From an uncultured Prevotellaceae bacterium (GTDB lineage Bacteria > Bacteroidota > Bacteroidia > Bacteroidales > Bacteroidaceae): 64,000 bases of DNA. This document shows, in pieces, positions 33,195-42,499 of this stretch. Within the stretch, counting starts at the first letter, position 1, and every line of letters begins with the position of its first letter. The notes below the pieces were generated by a model. It had not been told where the DNA came from. It saw nothing but the letters and a program-made list of their open reading frames with translations, and searched no databases. The DNA lies in NCBI GenBank assembly GCA_949299545.1, contig CASGAM010000034.1, positions 1-64,000 on the forward strand, in the 5' to 3' direction. A program made the translations under genes and the position numbers.

Positions 33195-33974
33195 ATGGGA
33201 AAAGGAAAGTTAGCAAAGTTTGCCGACATGGCGAGTTATCCGCATGTGTTTGAATACCCGTTTTCGGTAGCGGAGCAGGCGCCTATTGAAATGAAAGGGC
33301 ACTGGCATGAAGGCTTCTTTAAGAACAACCACCCCATTGTTCTTGAGTTAGGCTGTGGACGGGGCGAGTATACTGTCGGGCTGGCACGACTTTATCCTGA
33401 AAAGAATTTCATTGGCGTGGATATTAAAGGCGCGCGCATGTGGACAGGGGCAACCGAGGCTTTGCGTGAAGGTTTGCCTAATGTGGCGTTCCTGCGGACG
33501 AACATCGAAATTATCGACCGTTTTTTTGCATCCGGTGAGGTCAGTGAGATATGGCTGACTTTCAGTGATCCGCAGATGAAGAAAGTCACCAAACGACTGA
33601 CTTCGACTTTCTTCATGGAGCGTTATCGCCGTTTTTTGAAGGATGGTGGTTTGGTGCATCTGAAGACGGATTCAAATTTCCTTTTTACATATACCACTTA
33701 TATGGCGGAGCGTAATCATTTGCCGGTTGAGTTCACCACGACGGATTTATACCATAGTGTGTTGGTCGATCATCCCGATACGGAGGAAGCACGCATTTTG
33801 GGAATCCAAACCTATTATGAACAGCAGTGGATAGAACGTGGACTGAACATCAAGTACATGCGTTTCAGGTTGCCGCAAGCTGGCAGGCTGGAAGAGCCGG
33901 ATGTGGAAATTGAAATGGACGATTACAGAAGCTATAATCGCAGCAAACGCAGCGGTTTGGCTGTAAGCAAGTGA
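33195..33974 (+). CDS. trmB: tRNA (guanine-N7-)-methyltransferase
   Basis: 259 residues with the SAM motif [16 protein letters not shown], then [12 protein letters not shown] and the substrate-recognition block [18 protein letters not shown], which is the TrmB signature. It forms m7G46 in tRNA. The C-terminal tail ([14 protein letters not shown]) is longer than in E. coli. mrp starts 27 bp downstream, so the two are likely one transcript. Confidence 0.92.
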   Translation: MGKGKLAKFADMASYPHVFEYPFSVAEQAPIEMKGHWHEGFFKNNHPIVLELGCGRGEYTVGLARLYPEKNFIGVDIKGARMWTGATEALREGLPNVAFLRTNIEIIDRFFASGEVSEIWLTFSDPQMKKVTKRLTSTFFMERYRRFLKDGGLVHLKTDSNFLFTYTTYMAERNHLPVEFTTTDLYHSVLVDHPDTEEARILGIQTYYEQQWIERGLNIKYMRFRLPQAGRLEEPDVEIEMDDYRSYNRSKRSGLAVSK

Positions 33975-34000
33975 AAAATGACTTTAAAAACAGATAAGCA

Positions 34001-35101
34001 ATGACGTTATATCCTAAAATGATTATGGATGCACTGGCAACAGTGCGTTATCCCGGAACAGGGAAAAATATTGTGGAAGCCGGAATGGTGGAGGATGATC
34101 TCCGTATCAGCGGGCTGCACGTTAGCTTCTCTCTGATATTCGATAAACCTACCGATCCATTCCTGAGGTCAATCATCAAAGCGGCTGAGGCGGCTATTCA
34201 CGCTTATGTCGGCAAAGAGGTGGAAGTAGAAATCAAAACGAAGACATTACAGGCTCCACGACCGGAAGTAGGACAACTGTTACCCGGTGTGAAGAATATC
34301 ATTGCTGTTTCTTCCGGAAAAGGCGGTGTCGGCAAATCTACGGTCGCCGCAAATCTTGCTGTGGCGTTGGCAAGGTTGGGATATAAGGTCGGACTGCTCG
34401 ATACGGACATCTTTGGTCCGAGTATGCCGAAGATGTTACGGGTAGAAGATGCGCATCCGTATGCCGAACGTATTGACGGGCGGGATCTCATCATTCCCAT
34501 AGAAAGTTATGGCATCAAGATGCTTTCCATCGGTTTCTTTGTCAATCCTGACCAAGCAACGCTTTGGCGGGGCGCAATGGCCTGCAATGCGTTGAAACAG
34601 TTGATTGGTGATGCTCATTGGGGCAACCTGGACTATTTTATCCTTGATACACCACCGGGAACGAGTGATATACACCTGACGTTAGTACAGACGTTGCCTA
34701 TTACGGGAGCGGTCATCGTGAGTACGCCTCAGAATGTGGCGTTGGCCGATGCGCGCAAAGGTATCAATATGTATCAGAACGAGAAAGTTAATGTGCCTAT
34801 TCTCGGTTTGGTGGAGAATATGTCTTGGTTTACGCCGGCCGAACTGCCCGACCACAAATATTATTTGTTCGGGAAAGAAGGTGTCAAACGTTTGGCGGAA
34901 GAAATGCACGTGCCGTTGTTAGGGCAGATTCCTATTGTGCAGAGCATTTGCGAGAATGGCGACAAGGGAACACCTGAGGTGCTTGATGATGACAGTGTGA
35001 CGGGGCAAGCGTTCATGGAGTTTGCGCGCCGTGTGGTGGCAGAGACGGAACGTCGCAATGCCGAACAGGAGCCCACACATATCGTGGAAGTGAAGAAGTA
35101 A
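34001..35101 (+). CDS. Mrp/ApbC-type iron-sulfur carrier ATPase
   Basis: 366 residues: a DUF59/MIP18 N-terminal domain (~1-85) and a ParA-like NTPase with the deviant Walker A SSGKGGVGKSTVAAN and DTPPGTSDIHLTL. This family carries or inserts Fe-S clusters. The ENMSWFTPAELP segment lacks the C-x2-C found at this spot in many Mrp proteins, so any cluster must be bound differently. It is followed by a strong terminator. Confidence 0.9.
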   Translation: MTLYPKMIMDALATVRYPGTGKNIVEAGMVEDDLRISGLHVSFSLIFDKPTDPFLRSIIKAAEAAIHAYVGKEVEVEIKTKTLQAPRPEVGQLLPGVKNIIAVSSGKGGVGKSTVAANLAVALARLGYKVGLLDTDIFGPSMPKMLRVEDAHPYAERIDGRDLIIPIESYGIKMLSIGFFVNPDQATLWRGAMACNALKQLIGDAHWGNLDYFILDTPPGTSDIHLTLVQTLPITGAVIVSTPQNVALADARKGINMYQNEKVNVPILGLVENMSWFTPAELPDHKYYLFGKEGVKRLAEEMHVPLLGQIPIVQSICENGDKGTPEVLDDDSVTGQAFMEFARRVVAETERRNAEQEPTHIVEVKK

Positions 35102-35144
35102 GTAATGCCGTGCCGTGTTCTCGGCACATAGATATTGTCTTTTC

Positions 35145-35187
35145 CCCGGTTCGGTATGAGAACGTTTAGTTTCTGTACCGTGCCGGG
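35145..35187 (+). terminator. Terminator of mrp
   Basis: cccggttcggta at 35145-35156 pairs with taccgtgccggg at 35176-35187 (one mismatch pair), followed by TGTTTTTT. Confidence 0.8.
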
Positions 35188-35269
35188 TGTTTTTTGAACA
35201 TTATAGGAAGTAATAAGTCGGCAGTGTCTTCCTGAAAAGGTTTTGTTGGAGAAATTTTAAGATTGTCTT

Positions 35270-36661
35270 ATGATAAAAAAGGAAGAAAACAAAGGTCAGG
35301 TCATAGGCGATTTGAAGTGGGACGGATTGCATGGGCACAGGCTTCTATACGCCGTGATAGCAATCTTCTCCGGTTTGTTCCTGTCTGTCATTGACGGGAC
35401 CATTTGCAATGTAGCGCTTCCGAGTATCGCTGCGGAATTGGCTATTTCTTCGTCTGATTCGGTCTGGATTGTAAATGCTTTCCAGTTGGTCATTGTGATG
35501 ACACTCTTGCCATTTTCTTCGATGGGCGAATTGTATGGCTTTAAGAAAACCTACCTTTGCGGCTTGGTTTTCTTTACGGTTGGTTCATTGTTTTGTGCCT
35601 TGTCATGGTCGTTGCCTTCTTTGGTAGCGGCACGCATGTTTCAAGGATTGGGAGCTGCCATGATTATGAGTGTCAATGGTTCATTGGTACGGCTTATTTA
35701 TCCGCGCCGCCATCTGACTAAAGGTTTCGGATTGAATGCCACAATTGTTGCTTTGGCGTCTGTAGCGGGGCCTACATTGTCGGCTGCTATCCTTTCTGTC
35801 GCATCGTGGCCGTGGCTTTTTGCAGTCAACTTGCCTGTAGGCATACTGACGTTTATTTTGGCGAAACGTTTCTTGCCGCAAAATGCGGTGAAGATTGCAG
35901 GGCGTCGTTTCGATTGGCGCTCGGCATGTCTTAACGCAGCTACTTTTGGCTTGTTTATCGGTTGTATCGAGGCGTTCTCACATGGCATACAGCCTGTCTG
36001 GATATGCATGGCCTTTATATTGTTGGCATTGGTCGGTACTAAGTTCGTTATGACGCAGTTGCGTCAGACTTATCCGATGTTGCCGTTTGACTTGTTGCGT
36101 ATTCCTGTTTTTTCTTTGTCTGTGGCGACCAGTATCGTCTCATTTATGGCTCAAATGTTGGCCATGATTGCTTTGCCTTTTATGTTCCATGTGACATTCG
36201 GCATGAATGCGGTTGAAACAGGACTGTTAATGACCGCTTGGCCGCTGGTGATTGTTTTTGTCGGACCGATAGCGGGAATCCTTGCTGCGAAGATACATCC
36301 TGGAATATTAGGTGGGATAGGTTTGCTGATAATGAGTGTCGGTTGCTTCTTGTTGGCATACGTTCCGGCCGGGACGGATTATTCGGGGCTCGTTTGGCGA
36401 ATGATGTTGTGCGGCTTGGGCTTTGGTTTGTTCCAGTCTCCCAATAATCATTTGATATTGACCTCGGCTCCTGCCTATCGGAGTGGGGGAGCCAGTGGCA
36501 TGCAGGCCATGGCGCGATTAGTGGGGCAGACAGCAGGTGCTGCATTGGTCGCCTTGTTCTTTCATTTCCTCGGAGATACAGCTTCGCATGAGGCCATGCT
36601 GTTGGCCGGCATCATGACACTTTGCGGCAGTGTCGTTTCATGTGTGCGTTCTAAAGTGTGA
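35270..36661 (+). CDS. DHA2-family MFS drug-efflux transporter
   Basis: 463 residues with about 13-14 membrane segments. The DHA2 blocks IDGTICNVALPSIA, MGELYGFKKTY and RMFQGLGAAMIMSVN are present, and the C-terminal region has RSGGASGMQAMARLVGQ. The relatives I recognise (SmvA/EmrB-like) export toxic organic cations or drugs by proton exchange. There is no membrane-fusion (EmrA) gene beside it, so it likely exports across the inner membrane only. Substrate cannot be inferred. Confidence 0.88.
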   Translation: MIKKEENKGQVIGDLKWDGLHGHRLLYAVIAIFSGLFLSVIDGTICNVALPSIAAELAISSSDSVWIVNAFQLVIVMTLLPFSSMGELYGFKKTYLCGLVFFTVGSLFCALSWSLPSLVAARMFQGLGAAMIMSVNGSLVRLIYPRRHLTKGFGLNATIVALASVAGPTLSAAILSVASWPWLFAVNLPVGILTFILAKRFLPQNAVKIAGRRFDWRSACLNAATFGLFIGCIEAFSHGIQPVWICMAFILLALVGTKFVMTQLRQTYPMLPFDLLRIPVFSLSVATSIVSFMAQMLAMIALPFMFHVTFGMNAVETGLLMTAWPLVIVFVGPIAGILAAKIHPGILGGIGLLIMSVGCFLLAYVPAGTDYSGLVWRMMLCGLGFGLFQSPNNHLILTSAPAYRSGGASGMQAMARLVGQTAGAALVALFFHFLGDTASHEAMLLAGIMTLCGSVVSCVRSKV

Positions 36662-36722
36662 AAGAAAGATGGGGATATGATAATATACCTGTATGTAAGA
36701 TTCGTGGGAAGGAAAACAGTTC

Positions 36723-37727
36723 CTATTGTTTGAAGTCTTTGACGATACCTTGGCATATCCAGTCGGCCAGTGCTTGTCGGTTGCTTTCAAGAATCAGCCG
36801 TTGGCGGTCTTTGGCATTCTGGATATTTCCCAGTTCAAGAAAAACAGCCGGTGGGGTAGTGTTTTTGAGAACATACAGGTTGCGTTCGCTGACAGTACCA
36901 TAAAAGCCACGGTTGGGCTGGTGCTGGTCATACTTGTTGTCAAAGGTGCGGTGAATGTTGTCTGCCAGTCTTTTACCGAATCTGCTGCCTTTGCAATGGT
37001 AGAAGAACACATCCACACGGTCGCCTTTTCCTCGACTGTCTACGTGTATAAATACGGCACGTTTGTAACGTTCCTTGTCTCTCCATGTCAGTTTGTTGAT
37101 GGCATCGCATCGCTGTTTGAGTCTTGCCAGCTGGTCTAAAGGTATGGGGCGACCCATGCAGGTCTCGCGTTTGCTGTTGTTGAGATATCTGTCGCTGCGG
37201 ATACCGTCTTTGGCGTCCTGTATGATGAAATGTACCGTGGCACCACGTTGCATGAGGCTGCGTCCTAAACGCAGGATAATATCATAAGCGTATTCATCTT
37301 CGTGAAGTTCGTATTTACCAACCCGACCGATAGCGCCCGGATCGGGCCCTCCATGCCCGCTCACAAGATACAGGCAGGCGCCTTTCAGTTCGTCGGAGAT
37401 AACTTTTACTTGTTGGTGTGCTTTCCCGAATAAAGGTTCGCTTATGGTTCTTTGTGTTTTCTTTCTTTGGGGGGAATCGCTTTCTGGTAAGGTCGCAGAA
37501 CCTGTAGGCAGTATATATGTACGCCCTAAAACTAATCCACCATCTTTGGTCAGTTTGTTCTTGTTTATCCTGAGAAACTCTTTACGCAATGCCGGTGTGT
37601 TACAGTTGTACCGCCTGAGAAAACTCATTATGCCATCGCCTTCTTTAGGCTTTGCACGTTGTTGTGCATTGGCAGTGGCATAACCGGCGAGCAGGAAAAT
37701 CAGAATAATGATGCGTATTTTGTTCAT
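36723..37727 (-). CDS. N-acetylmuramoyl-L-alanine amidase (Amidase_3)
   Basis: 334 residues, start at ATG 37727 (MNKIRIIILIFLLAGYA), giving a signal peptide; upstream in-frame codons would spoil it. A LysM-like N-terminal region (FLRRYNCNTPALRKEF with RTYILP) precedes the zinc amidase domain: SGHGGPDPGAIG, YELHEDEYAYDIILRLG, VFIHVDSRGK and the catalytic Glu in VFLELGNIQNAKDR. It cleaves the peptide from the glycan of peptidoglycan in the periplasm during cell separation. Converges with the MFS gene. Confidence 0.9.
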   Translation of the reverse strand: MNKIRIIILIFLLAGYATANAQQRAKPKEGDGIMSFLRRYNCNTPALRKEFLRINKNKLTKDGGLVLGRTYILPTGSATLPESDSPQRKKTQRTISEPLFGKAHQQVKVISDELKGACLYLVSGHGGPDPGAIGRVGKYELHEDEYAYDIILRLGRSLMQRGATVHFIIQDAKDGIRSDRYLNNSKRETCMGRPIPLDQLARLKQRCDAINKLTWRDKERYKRAVFIHVDSRGKGDRVDVFFYHCKGSRFGKRLADNIHRTFDNKYDQHQPNRGFYGTVSERNLYVLKNTTPPAVFLELGNIQNAKDRQRLILESNRQALADWICQGIVKDFKQ

Positions 37728-37774
37728 GCATGCAAAAATACGAAATTTATTTTTCTTTTTCCACATAAAAAAGA

Positions 37775-37805
37775 AGGCTGCCTCATTTTTTGTTTGAGAC
37801 AGCCT
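37775..37805 (-). terminator. Terminator of kduI
   Basis: aggctgcctca at 37775-37785 pairs with tgagacagcct at 37795-37805 (one mismatch). In the leftward transcript it is followed by TTCTTTTTT. Confidence 0.8.
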
Positions 37806-37839
37806 AATATGGTTCGAGAAATGAATTGCAACGGAGTCT

Positions 37840-38775
37840 TTATTTCATGTCTAAATACTCTACTTTGTCCATATCACCATAGTCCAGATTCTCGCCGGCC
37901 ATACCCCAAATAAACATATAGTTGCTTGTTCCAGCAGCGGCATGGATAGACCATTCAGGCGACATGATGGCTTGTTCGTTGTGTAACCAAACGAGACGTT
38001 CTTCCTGAGGTTCACCCATCAGGTGGCAGATGGCGTTGCCTTCCGGAACGTTGAAATAGAAATATGCTTCGATGCGGCGGCTATGCGTATGTGCCGGCAT
38101 AGTGTTCCATACACTGCCCGGTTTCAGTTCCGTCAGCCCCATTTGTAACTGGCAGGTGCCGCCATTCTTCGCTTTTTCGAGTACCGGCTTTATCATCAGC
38201 TGGTTGATGACGCGATCATTGCTTTCTTCCATTTTCCCGGCTTTCAGACGATTGGCCTGCGTCGCTTTCTTGTTATCGGGATTGCAACTCAATAATTGAG
38301 TGGCGTAGCTGCGATGGGCTGTAGCAGAGTTAATATAGAACTTAGCCGGTTTTGACGGGTCAATGCTCTTGAATGTTACTTTTTTGTTGCCGCTGCCTAC
38401 ATACAGGGCATCTTTAAAGTTCAGACTGTATTCTTTACCGTCAACGGTTACTATCCCGTCACCACCGATATTAATAACGCCAAGTTCGCGCGCAAACAAG
38501 AAATAAGGTGCTTTCAGAGGGTCAATGGTTTCTAATTTCAAGGTCTTGTTGACTGGCATGGCGCCACCGAAGATGAAACGGTCATACATGGAATAAGTGA
38601 CATTAATTTCATCGGCAACCATGACTTTCTCCATAACGAAGGCCTCGCGCAGGCGTTGTGTGTCGTATGTCTTGACATCGAGAGGGTTGCAAGCCACTTG
38701 CATTTTGTAGTTTACTTGTGCGTTGCCGGATATTGCAATCGCGCCAAGGCACAGGGTTAAAATAGTTTTTTTCAT
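37840..38775 (-). CDS. kduI: 5-keto-4-deoxyuronate isomerase (KduI) with signal peptide
   Basis: 311 residues. KduI interconverts 5-keto-4-deoxyuronate and 2,5-diketo-3-deoxygluconate in the breakdown of pectin and glycosaminoglycan disaccharides. Recognisable parts are [20 protein letters not shown], the metal ligands in [14 protein letters not shown] and [14 protein letters not shown], and FIWGMAGEN. The family is normally cytoplasmic and ~278 residues; this copy begins with a convincing signal peptide ([17 protein letters not shown]), so it is probably periplasmic or surface exposed. It follows a gatC-like gene by 73 bp and likely shares its transcript. Confidence 0.9.
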   Translation of the reverse strand: MKKTILTLCLGAIAISGNAQVNYKMQVACNPLDVKTYDTQRLREAFVMEKVMVADEINVTYSMYDRFIFGGAMPVNKTLKLETIDPLKAPYFLFARELGVINIGGDGIVTVDGKEYSLNFKDALYVGSGNKKVTFKSIDPSKPAKFYINSATAHRSYATQLLSCNPDNKKATQANRLKAGKMEESNDRVINQLMIKPVLEKAKNGGTCQLQMGLTELKPGSVWNTMPAHTHSRRIEAYFYFNVPEGNAICHLMGEPQEERLVWLHNEQAIMSPEWSIHAAAGTSNYMFIWGMAGENLDYGDMDKVEYLDMK

Positions 38776-38848
38776 ATCTGATTTTTTAATGATTGGTCTT
38801 TCTGTTGTTTGCTATATAATTATAAATGTATAGTACCTAATAGGATGT

Positions 38849-40228
38849 TTACCATTTGCCTCTTATGATGGAACGTCTGTTCCACCACATCAGGCCTGCC
38901 GTACATACAACAAGAATGGCCGGGCCTATGATACGGATGCTGTGCGTGAGGTGGAAAATTATCCAAGCCAGCGGGCTGGAGGCAAAATCAAGCGCACCGC
39001 CTTTGAAGCCATCTGGAATTTGTACGGCTGTATCTTTTGTTATTTCATAAACATCTTTTGCAGCGCTTGTGAAATAAGGAGCAAGGTTTGTTACAAAATA
39101 CAAGCCGATAGTCATCATAATCAGGCCGATGATAAAGGTCTTTAGAACGTTGCCTTTTGTTATGGGCAGTATTAATGGGAATACATAAAACATGCCCGCC
39201 AAGGATGCTAACGGCAGAAACTGGTTGCCCGGTAGGATAACAGCCAAGAACAGGGTCACCGGAATGAGTAGAAGCGAAACTACCAATGTGGCCGGATGCC
39301 CGATAACCAAAGCGGGACTCATGCCAATGTGTAAGCCTGCTTTTTCACCAAACTTATTGGCGATGATTTCGCGCGTGGCATCTGAGATAGGGCGGAGTCC
39401 TTCAATAAACAAACTGGTAATACGAGGTATCAGTTCCATGACGGCTCCCATTTTTATACCTAAACCTAAAATGCCGGGAATGCCGTCAATCAGTTCCTTT
39501 GAATCTTTGCATGCCAAAGCTCCGATACCGCATCCGACAAGCACGCCGAGGAAAAGTGGTTCACCGAGTAACCCGAATTTCTTTTTCATGCCTTCGGCAT
39601 CAATGTTCAACTTGTCAAAACCAGGAATCAAGTCGAGTAGTTTGTTTATCACAATGGCGAAAGGCATAAATCCTTGGCAAAAAGGTTGAGGAATGGAAAT
39701 GCCGTCCATTTTTTCATAGAACTTCTGGAACTTCGGGGCGGTATAGTCGGCTGCCACCAATGTGACAATATAACAGATAATGGCTGCAAAGAATCCCCAC
39801 GCAATGTTATCCATTGTATAATATACCATAGCTCCTATGAATGCAAAATGCCAATAATTCCATAAGTCAATATTTACGGTTTTGGTCGTTTTGGTAAGCA
39901 ACATAATGACATTGACTAATAAGCATACGGGAATGATAAAGGCTCCGACTGATGTATTATATGCAACGGCAGCAGCTGCCGGCCAACCCATGTCGAATAC
40001 TTCAAGATTCAGATGGTAAATGTCCACCACTTTTGACAAGGCAGGACTTAAACTCGTGGTTAGCAGTGCTGTGATGACAGATAAACCTACGAAACCGACG
40101 CCTACATAAAGGCCGCTTTTAAGTGATTTGCTAAAACTGATTTTTATACAGACGCCAAGAATCGTGAATATGATTGGCATCATTACTGCGGCGCCGAGGC
40201 CAATGATGTAACTGAAAACAGCTTCCAT
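38849..40228 (-). CDS. PTS galactitol EIIC-like (GatC family) permease
   Basis: 459 residues, about 11 membrane segments. It matches the GatC/EIIC-Gat type: an N-terminal block MMPIIFTILGVCIKISFSKS, DMGWPAAAAVAYNTSVGAF, then IEGLRPISDATREIIANKFG and SPALVIGHPATL. No EIIA or EIIB gene is near, nor any EI/HPr in the window, and PTS sugar transport is rare in Bacteroidales. It may work as a secondary transporter. Its pairing with kduI suggests a uronate- or polyol-type substrate; this is inference. Confidence 0.8.
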   Translation of the reverse strand: MEAVFSYIIGLGAAVMMPIIFTILGVCIKISFSKSLKSGLYVGVGFVGLSVITALLTTSLSPALSKVVDIYHLNLEVFDMGWPAAAAVAYNTSVGAFIIPVCLLVNVIMLLTKTTKTVNIDLWNYWHFAFIGAMVYYTMDNIAWGFFAAIICYIVTLVAADYTAPKFQKFYEKMDGISIPQPFCQGFMPFAIVINKLLDLIPGFDKLNIDAEGMKKKFGLLGEPLFLGVLVGCGIGALACKDSKELIDGIPGILGLGIKMGAVMELIPRITSLFIEGLRPISDATREIIANKFGEKAGLHIGMSPALVIGHPATLVVSLLLIPVTLFLAVILPGNQFLPLASLAGMFYVFPLILPITKGNVLKTFIIGLIMMTIGLYFVTNLAPYFTSAAKDVYEITKDTAVQIPDGFKGGALDFASSPLAWIIFHLTHSIRIIGPAILVVCTAGLMWWNRRSIIRGKW

Positions 40229-40265
40229 AATTAGTTTTTCTATTGGTATTGATGTGATTTGTTGG

Positions 40266-40273
40266 CAAAAATA
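40266..40273 (-). promoter_or_regulatory. -7 box of the gatC-like-kduI operon
   Basis: Leftward TATTTTTG, matching TAnnTTTG, 38 bp from the gatC-like start. Confidence 0.5.
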
Positions 40274-40282
40274 AAAAAAATA

Positions 40283-40317
40283 TATGGGTTTTCCAAATAT
40301 AAGTTTGTAAACCCATA
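40283..40317 (-). terminator. Terminator of thyA-folA
   Basis: tatgggttt at 40283-40291 pairs with aaacccata at 40309-40317; the leftward strand continues into a T-run. Confidence 0.8.
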
Positions 40318-40338
40318 ATATAAAGGGGAAAACAGCGA

Positions 40339-40839
40339 TCAGGTGTTTTCCGATTTTCTGATGTAGTCTTTAAAACAGAATTTGTATTGGTGTTTCTCAT
40401 CCCTTCCATGTGTTTCACTTTTGCAAATCGTCCACTGGTTATTATCTATATCAGGGAAATAAGCATCGGCATTGGTCGGGATGTCTGCTACATGAGTAAG
40501 ATAAAGACGGTCTGCGTAAGTTATGGCCTCGTTATATAAGCTTGCACCTCCTATAATAAAGATTTCTTTATCTTCTTTGCAGGCGTCAAGGGCATCTTTT
40601 AGACATTTGTAATGTTCTGCCCCTGTGAATGATATGTTTTCTTGTTTGCTCAATACGATATTGCGTCGGTTGGGGAGCGCACCTTTTGGTAGAGATTCAA
40701 ACGTATTGCGTCCCATGATGATGGTATGTCCGCTTGTGAGGGTTTTGAAACGTTTTAAATCGTCCGGTAACCAATAAATAAGTTTGTTTTGGTACCCGAT
40801 GGCATTGTTTTCTGCTACGGCTGCGATGATTGATAACAT
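40339..40839 (-). CDS. folA: Dihydrofolate reductase
   Basis: 166 residues with the DHFR features: SIIAAVAENNAIGYQN, WLPDDLKRFKTLT (with the active-site Asp), GHTIIMGRNTFESLP and the NADPH loop IIGGASLYNEA. It reduces dihydrofolate, regenerating the cofactor oxidised by ThyA. It starts 12 bp after the thyA stop, the common thyA-folA operon. Position 23 reads Tyr where many family members have His or Leu (KLIYWLP). Confidence 0.95.
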   Translation of the reverse strand: MLSIIAAVAENNAIGYQNKLIYWLPDDLKRFKTLTSGHTIIMGRNTFESLPKGALPNRRNIVLSKQENISFTGAEHYKCLKDALDACKEDKEIFIIGGASLYNEAITYADRLYLTHVADIPTNADAYFPDIDNNQWTICKSETHGRDEKHQYKFCFKDYIRKSENT

Positions 40840-40851
40840 GGTTGATATGTT

Positions 40852-41646
40852 TTAAACAGATACTTTGCCTGCAATGTGCGGCCATGGATTATAATCTGTC
40901 AATTCAAAATCTTCGTATTTGAAGTCGAAAATGTTTTTGACAGAAGGATTTATTTTCATCTTTGGTAGTGGGCGCGGTTCTCTGGTAAGTTGTAATTTTA
41001 CTTGCTCAAGATGATCTTTGTAGATGTGAGTGTCGCCTAAAGTATGTATGAAGTCACCGACCTTAAGTCCTGTAACTTGCGCTGTCATCATTAATAAAAG
41101 TGCATACGAGGCTATGTTAAACGGGACACCGAGGAATGTATCAGCGCTTCGTTGGTACAGTTGCAGGCTCAGGCGTCCGTTGGCAACGTAAAACTGGAAA
41201 AAGGCATGGCATGGCGGCAGGTTCATGTTGTCAAGGTCGCCGACATTCCATGAACTGACAATGATGCGGCGAGAATCAGGATTATGCTTGATGGTGTCTA
41301 TCGCTTCTTGAATTTGGTCAATGAAGCCTCCTTTGTAGTCAGGCCATGATCTCCATTGATAACCGTATATATGACCTAAGTCTCCGCTCTCGTCTGCCCA
41401 TTCATTCCAGATTCTGACACCGTTTTCCTGGAGATATTTCACGTTTGTGTCGCCTTTTAGGAACCAGAGTAGTTCGTATATGATGGATTTTAGGTGTAGT
41501 TTTTTTGTCGTCAGCAGTGGAAACCCTTCATCTAAATTGAATCTCATTTGATGTCCGAAGACACTGATGGTGCCTGTACCAGTACGGTCGTTCTTTTCAA
41601 CACCTTCATGAAGGATGCGTTGTAATAGGTCGAGATATTGTTTCAT
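40852..41646 (-). CDS. thyA: Thymidylate synthase
   Basis: 264 residues, near-identical in length to E. coli ThyA. Catalytic cysteine lies in [12 protein letters not shown], and dUMP-binding parts include [32 protein letters not shown] and [10 protein letters not shown]. It makes dTMP with methylene-tetrahydrofolate. First gene of the thyA-folA operon. Confidence 0.97.
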   Translation of the reverse strand: MKQYLDLLQRILHEGVEKNDRTGTGTISVFGHQMRFNLDEGFPLLTTKKLHLKSIIYELLWFLKGDTNVKYLQENGVRIWNEWADESGDLGHIYGYQWRSWPDYKGGFIDQIQEAIDTIKHNPDSRRIIVSSWNVGDLDNMNLPPCHAFFQFYVANGRLSLQLYQRSADTFLGVPFNIASYALLLMMTAQVTGLKVGDFIHTLGDTHIYKDHLEQVKLQLTREPRPLPKMKINPSVKNIFDFKYEDFELTDYNPWPHIAGKVSV

Positions 41647-41673
41647 GATGTTTGAATGTTTGCTATTTGTAGC

Positions 41674-42279
41674 TTATGGGGTGTTCGTGTTTTGGTTGTT
41701 TTCTTCATCTTTCTGCTGTTGTTTGTATTGCTTCCATTTGATGGCGCCTAACGCCAACAAAATAGTACCGCCGATAAGCAGAATGTTCCAACCGAAAATA
41801 CCATAGAAGAGCAGTAGTAATACGCCGCTGACAATCTGGTTGGCAGATTGGAACTTTAGAATTTTTGAGGCGTTAACGTTCGCGGCGTTTTGGTCATACG
41901 TGTGGAAGCCGGCTTGTTTCGCTTTTTGTTTCTCGCGTCCCAGCTTATACAACAGTATGATGATGGCGACAATGGCGGCAAGCGGGAATAAAAAAATCAA
42001 GGCAAGGGTGGCAAATAATAATATGCCCGTCATGTTTAACGCGTTTGTTAATAATCGCAAAAAGCTATTGTCTGAAGAAAAACCGTCTCCCACCCAATCT
42101 TCAGTTTCGTCTATTTCTGTATCAGACGATGAAGGGCAATATTGAGAGGTCGTGTCTGAGAATGCGGTGATACCAACGTTTGTACTGTCTTGTCCATTGC
42201 TATAGACCGGGAATAGTAAGAATGAGAAAATCAAGAATAGAAATTGTCGGATTATCCATGTTGGACTTGCCATCTTCAT
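41674..42279 (-). CDS. Hypothetical membrane protein
   Basis: 201 residues. An N-terminal signal-like segment (FLFLIFSFLLFPVYSNGQ) is followed by an acidic, Ser/Thr/Asp-rich stretch, two closely spaced membrane segments (ILLFATLALIFLFPLAAIVA and a second near residues 152-177), a basic linker (KLGREKQKAKQAGFHT) and a Gln/Asn-rich tail. I do not recognise the family. It starts at 42279 or 42273, and its stop is 27 bp from thyA, same strand, so it may be co-transcribed with thyA-folA. Confidence 0.6.
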   Translation of the reverse strand: MKMASPTWIIRQFLFLIFSFLLFPVYSNGQDSTNVGITAFSDTTSQYCPSSSDTEIDETEDWVGDGFSSDNSFLRLLTNALNMTGILLFATLALIFLFPLAAIVAIIILLYKLGREKQKAKQAGFHTYDQNAANVNASKILKFQSANQIVSGVLLLLFYGIFGWNILLIGGTILLALGAIKWKQYKQQQKDEENNQNTNTP

Positions 42280-42376
42280 TTGGTTTTATTTGTTTTGCAC
42301 AAATATACACAAACTCGTTCAAATAGGCATAAATTTAGGAAGAATAATTCAATGTACTGGAGTTTCGTAAAGAATG

Positions 42377-42434
42377 TAATACGTTATTATTGGACTGTTA
42401 CTTATTACTTTCTTATAATACGTCATAATAGGAC
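42377..42434. repeat. 19-bp imperfect direct repeat upstream of the rRNA methylase gene
   Basis: TAATACGTTATTATTGGAC at 42377-42395 and TAATACGTCATAATAGGAC at 42416-42434 match at 16 of 19 positions, starts 39 bp apart. It lies in the divergent gap between the hypothetical membrane gene and the rsmF-like gene and may be an operator. Confidence 0.4.
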
Positions 42435-42499
42435 GGTCATGTTGCAGATGCCGTTTTTTTTCTTTAATTTTATCTCATTAATTAAGTTATAGGAATCAA

